A DNA stretch of 64,000 nucleotides from Mycolicibacterium mageritense (GTDB lineage Bacteria > Actinomycetota > Actinomycetes > Mycobacteriales > Mycobacteriaceae). The notes under the pieces were generated by a model. That model saw only the letters and a program-made list of their open reading frames with translations, searched no databases and was not told the origin of the DNA. Location: positions 4,526,001-4,590,000 of the forward strand of contig NZ_AP022567.1 of NCBI RefSeq assembly GCF_010727475.1, given 5' to 3'. Of the stretch, positions 62,113 to 64,000 are shown piece after piece; position 1 is the first letter of the stretch, and every line of letters begins with the position of its first letter. Both the position numbers and the translations under genes were made by a program.

Positions 62113-63277
62113 CTTCGGCCGCTGGACGTCCAACGGGGGCGATCCGTCACTCAACGAGATCAACCGCACCGATCGGTTCATCGAGGCGCTGTCGCTGGAG
62201 CGTCCGGTCTATTCGACCGACCCCGGCGAGGCCGAACTGGCCTACCTGCTGGCCGGCTGGCGCGACGATGCGCGCCGCGGCTCGATGGCCGGTATCGCCA
62301 CGCCGCGCGACGCGGTCGCGGCGCTGAACCGCGGCACTGCGCGCGGGCGTCCGCGGCTGCCGCTGGCCCTCGTCGGTTCGGTCGCGGCAGCCGTGCTGTG
62401 CCTCGGCGGGTTCGGTGCGGCGGTGTACGGATCGAGCCCGGGTGATGCGCTGTACGGCGTGCGGGGCATGTTCTTCGGCGAGCAGCAGGTCAAACGCGAC
62501 GTGCAGGTCGAGCTGGCCTCGACCGAGCTGGCGCAGGTTCAGCAGCTGATCGACCAGGGGCAGTGGCAGGCCGCGCAGGAAAAGCTGCAGACCATCACCA
62601 CGACCGTCGCGACCGTCGGCGATGCCCAGCAGAAGCAGGATCTCGTCAACCAGTGGCAGCAGTTGTCGGTCAAGGTCGAGAACCGCGATCCCAATGCCAC
62701 GGTGCCGCCCGACGCGCCGCCGGTGGTGCTGCCCGAGGTGACCGCGACGTCGGTGCCGACACCGCCGTCGGAGACGCCGGGTTCGTCGACGAGCGTGACC
62801 GAGACGTCGTCGCCGTCGTCGTCGACCCCGCCGTCGGAGACCACATCGGGATCGTCGGAAACCTCATCGTCCGCGCCGACCAGCTCGTCGTCGGAACCGA
62901 CGTCGCCTTCGACGGCGACGTCGGCGCCGTCGAACACGTCGGCGCCCCCAACCTCGACGCCACCGTCGGCCACTTCGACCAATCCGCCTGCGGAGCTGCC
63001 CGCGACGGGCACGTCCGCACCTGCGACGCAGCCGAGCTCACCGGTCCATACGACGACGACCATCCTGCCGACGGTGCCGACGGCGGCTCCCAGCAGCGCG
63101 CCGCCGGTCGTCACCGTTCCGACGGTCGCCGAACCGCAACCTGAGGCGGGTGGGGGAGAGGCGCCTGCGGCACGTGAGCCCGCGGGCGGGGGACGTCAAC
63201 AACAGCAGCAGGCGCCTCAGGCACCGGTCATCGAGCTGCCGTTGCTGCCCGGACTGACCGGCGGGGGTCAGCGGTAG
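62105..63277 (+). CDS. rsdA: Anti-sigma-D factor RsdA
   Basis: 390-residue membrane anti-sigma factor. Cytoplasmic sigma-binding domain about 1-75, single membrane helix about 85-109, then a helical external part (110-195) and a long Ser/Thr/Pro-rich tail (about 200-345) ending in a Gln-rich stretch (RQQQQQAPQ). RsdA is cut by regulated proteolysis to free SigD. Converges on the Rv3412-like gene with a ten-base overlap. Confidence 0.92.
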   Translation: MPDFGRWTSNGGDPSLNEINRTDRFIEALSLERPVYSTDPGEAELAYLLAGWRDDARRGSMAGIATPRDAVAALNRGTARGRPRLPLALVGSVAAAVLCLGGFGAAVYGSSPGDALYGVRGMFFGEQQVKRDVQVELASTELAQVQQLIDQGQWQAAQEKLQTITTTVATVGDAQQKQDLVNQWQQLSVKVENRDPNATVPPDAPPVVLPEVTATSVPTPPSETPGSSTSVTETSSPSSSTPPSETTSGSSETSSSAPTSSSSEPTSPSTATSAPSNTSAPPTSTPPSATSTNPPAELPATGTSAPATQPSSPVHTTTTILPTVPTAAPSSAPPVVTVPTVAEPQPEAGGGEAPAAREPAGGGRQQQQQAPQAPVIELPLLPGLTGGGQR

Positions 63278-63672
63278 CCGTCGGGCTCCGAGGTCGCTTC
63301 GTTGAGTGACGCGTCGGCGTAGCCGCGGCAGTAGTCCCAGGTCACGTAGGCGTCGGGCTCAGGGTCGTAGGCAGGCTCGTGCGGCCGGACGGTCCCGTCG
63401 ACAAGCAGCTGCAGCAGGTTGGCACGCAGCATGTCCCAGTCGTGATAGTGGTCCTGCTGGCACTCGTCACAGCACACGACGAGACCACGAATTCCCTTGT
63501 GCGCCAACAACGCCTCATACACCGCCAGATCGGCGAGGTCCGCTTCAACGGCCGTCCGCTCCTGCGGGTCCAGGGGCTGACCCGGCTCGATGGCGTCCAG
63601 CGCCGCGGACGGGTCACACGGATCGTCTGCGAATGGGTCGGGTGGCAAACCAGGTGGGAGGTGGTCACGCAC
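63268..63672 (-). CDS. DUF5319 protein (Rv3412-like)
   Basis: About 134 residues from GTG at 63672 (RDHLPPGLPPDPFADDP start), a length close to Rv3412. It has a conserved Cys/His block, VVCCDECQQDHYHDWD, that looks like a zinc site, and a second Cys in WDYCRGYAD. Function is unknown. Conserved beside rsdA and guaB2 in mycobacteria. Confidence 0.82.
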   Translation of the reverse strand: MRDHLPPGLPPDPFADDPCDPSAALDAIEPGQPLDPQERTAVEADLADLAVYEALLAHKGIRGLVVCCDECQQDHYHDWDMLRANLLQLLVDGTVRPHEPAYDPEPDAYVTWDYCRGYADASLNEATSEPDGYR

Positions 63673-63866
63673 GGGTTCCACACTACGCAGCACCACAGGT
63701 GTCGCGCCAGCCGTTACCCTGCCCGCTGGTCGGTCCCGGGCCTGTGCAAGGCCGTCTCGACCGCGCCGTTCACCGGCAACGTCGCAGCCGACACCGGAGC
63801 CGATAGGATTAGGGGACAACTTTGTGCTGGCGCGCCTGACTGCGTCTGTTACGGGAGGCCCCGCTC

Positions 63867-64000
63867 ATGTCGATCGCTGAAAGCAGCGTTCCCATCGCCG
63901 TACCGGTGTCCACCGGTGGCGACGACCCCACCAAGATTGCCATGCTCGGCCTCACATTCGACGATGTGCTGTTGCTGCCGGCAGCTTCGGATGTGGTGCC
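63867..64000 (+). CDS. guaB2: Inosine-5'-monophosphate dehydrogenase GuaB2, 5' part
   Basis: First 44 codons of IMP dehydrogenase, which makes XMP from IMP for GTP synthesis. [21 protein letters not shown] at the window edge is the conserved start of the family. ATG at 63867 has GGGAGG upstream; a candidate -10 TAGGAT lies at 63804. The catalytic Cys loop and CBS domains lie beyond the window. Confidence 0.93.
   Translation, partial: [44 protein letters not shown]

Overview
The window is high-GC actinobacterial chromosome and almost certainly a fast-growing Mycobacterium (Mycolicibacterium) of the M. smegmatis type. It carries an ESX-4 type VII secretion locus, rplM-rpsI, glmM, glmS, alr-tsaE-tsaB-rimI-tsaD, groES with the His-tailed groEL1, whiB3, sigD-rsdA and the start of guaB2. 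That order matches what I recall of M. tuberculosis Rv3450c to Rv3411c. No tRNA, rRNA, CRISPR array or complete insertion sequence was seen.

Layout. (1) 1-9.2 kb: ESX-4 (eccB4 3' part, mycP4, eccD4, eccC4, an Rv3446c-like protein, esxU, esxT). (2) 9.2-28.1 kb: an accessory catabolic block between esxT and rplM, which I recall as neighbours in M. tuberculosis. It has a membrane protein, a DEAD-box helicase, a GAF-domain regulator, an aldehyde dehydrogenase, a stand-alone PduO-C/HbpS protein, a 13E12-type HNH protein behind a LexA-like box, an FhuF-like Fe-S protein, an adenosylcobalamin-dependent diol/glycerol dehydratase with its reactivase, and an ethanolamine operon (permease, eutB, eutC, HAD-type lipoprotein). 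Both dehydratase systems release aldehydes that the aldehyde dehydrogenase could oxidise. No microcompartment shell gene is present. (3) 28.1-39.9 kb: rplM-rpsI, a small secreted protein, glmM, an EspC-like/WXG-like pair, an F420-type oxidoreductase, a LysR regulator, an SDR-like protein, a hydrolase-like protein and glmS. (4) 39.9-51.7 kb: a MocR regulator with a divergent DMT transporter, nnr, gadB, alr, the tRNA t6A genes, and groES-groEL1 behind a CIRCE operator. (5) 51.7-59.9 kb: accessory genes, namely a Ser/Thr-rich membrane protein, an FAD oxidoreductase, an HD protein, an alcohol dehydrogenase, an enoyl-CoA hydratase, and an ECF sigma factor whose frame runs into an OsmC gene. (6) 59.9-64 kb: whiB3, an Rv3415c-like protein, sigD-rsdA, an Rv3412-like protein and guaB2.

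Most notable observations: a leader upstream of the ethanolamine operon that folds on paper into a near linker-free three-way junction with a competing upstream hairpin (23021-23106); a shared GCAAC-N6-GCAAC element at the same distance from candidate -10 boxes of the aldehyde dehydrogenase and diol dehydratase genes; and an ECF sigma-OsmC open frame joined through an intergenic palindromic repeat.
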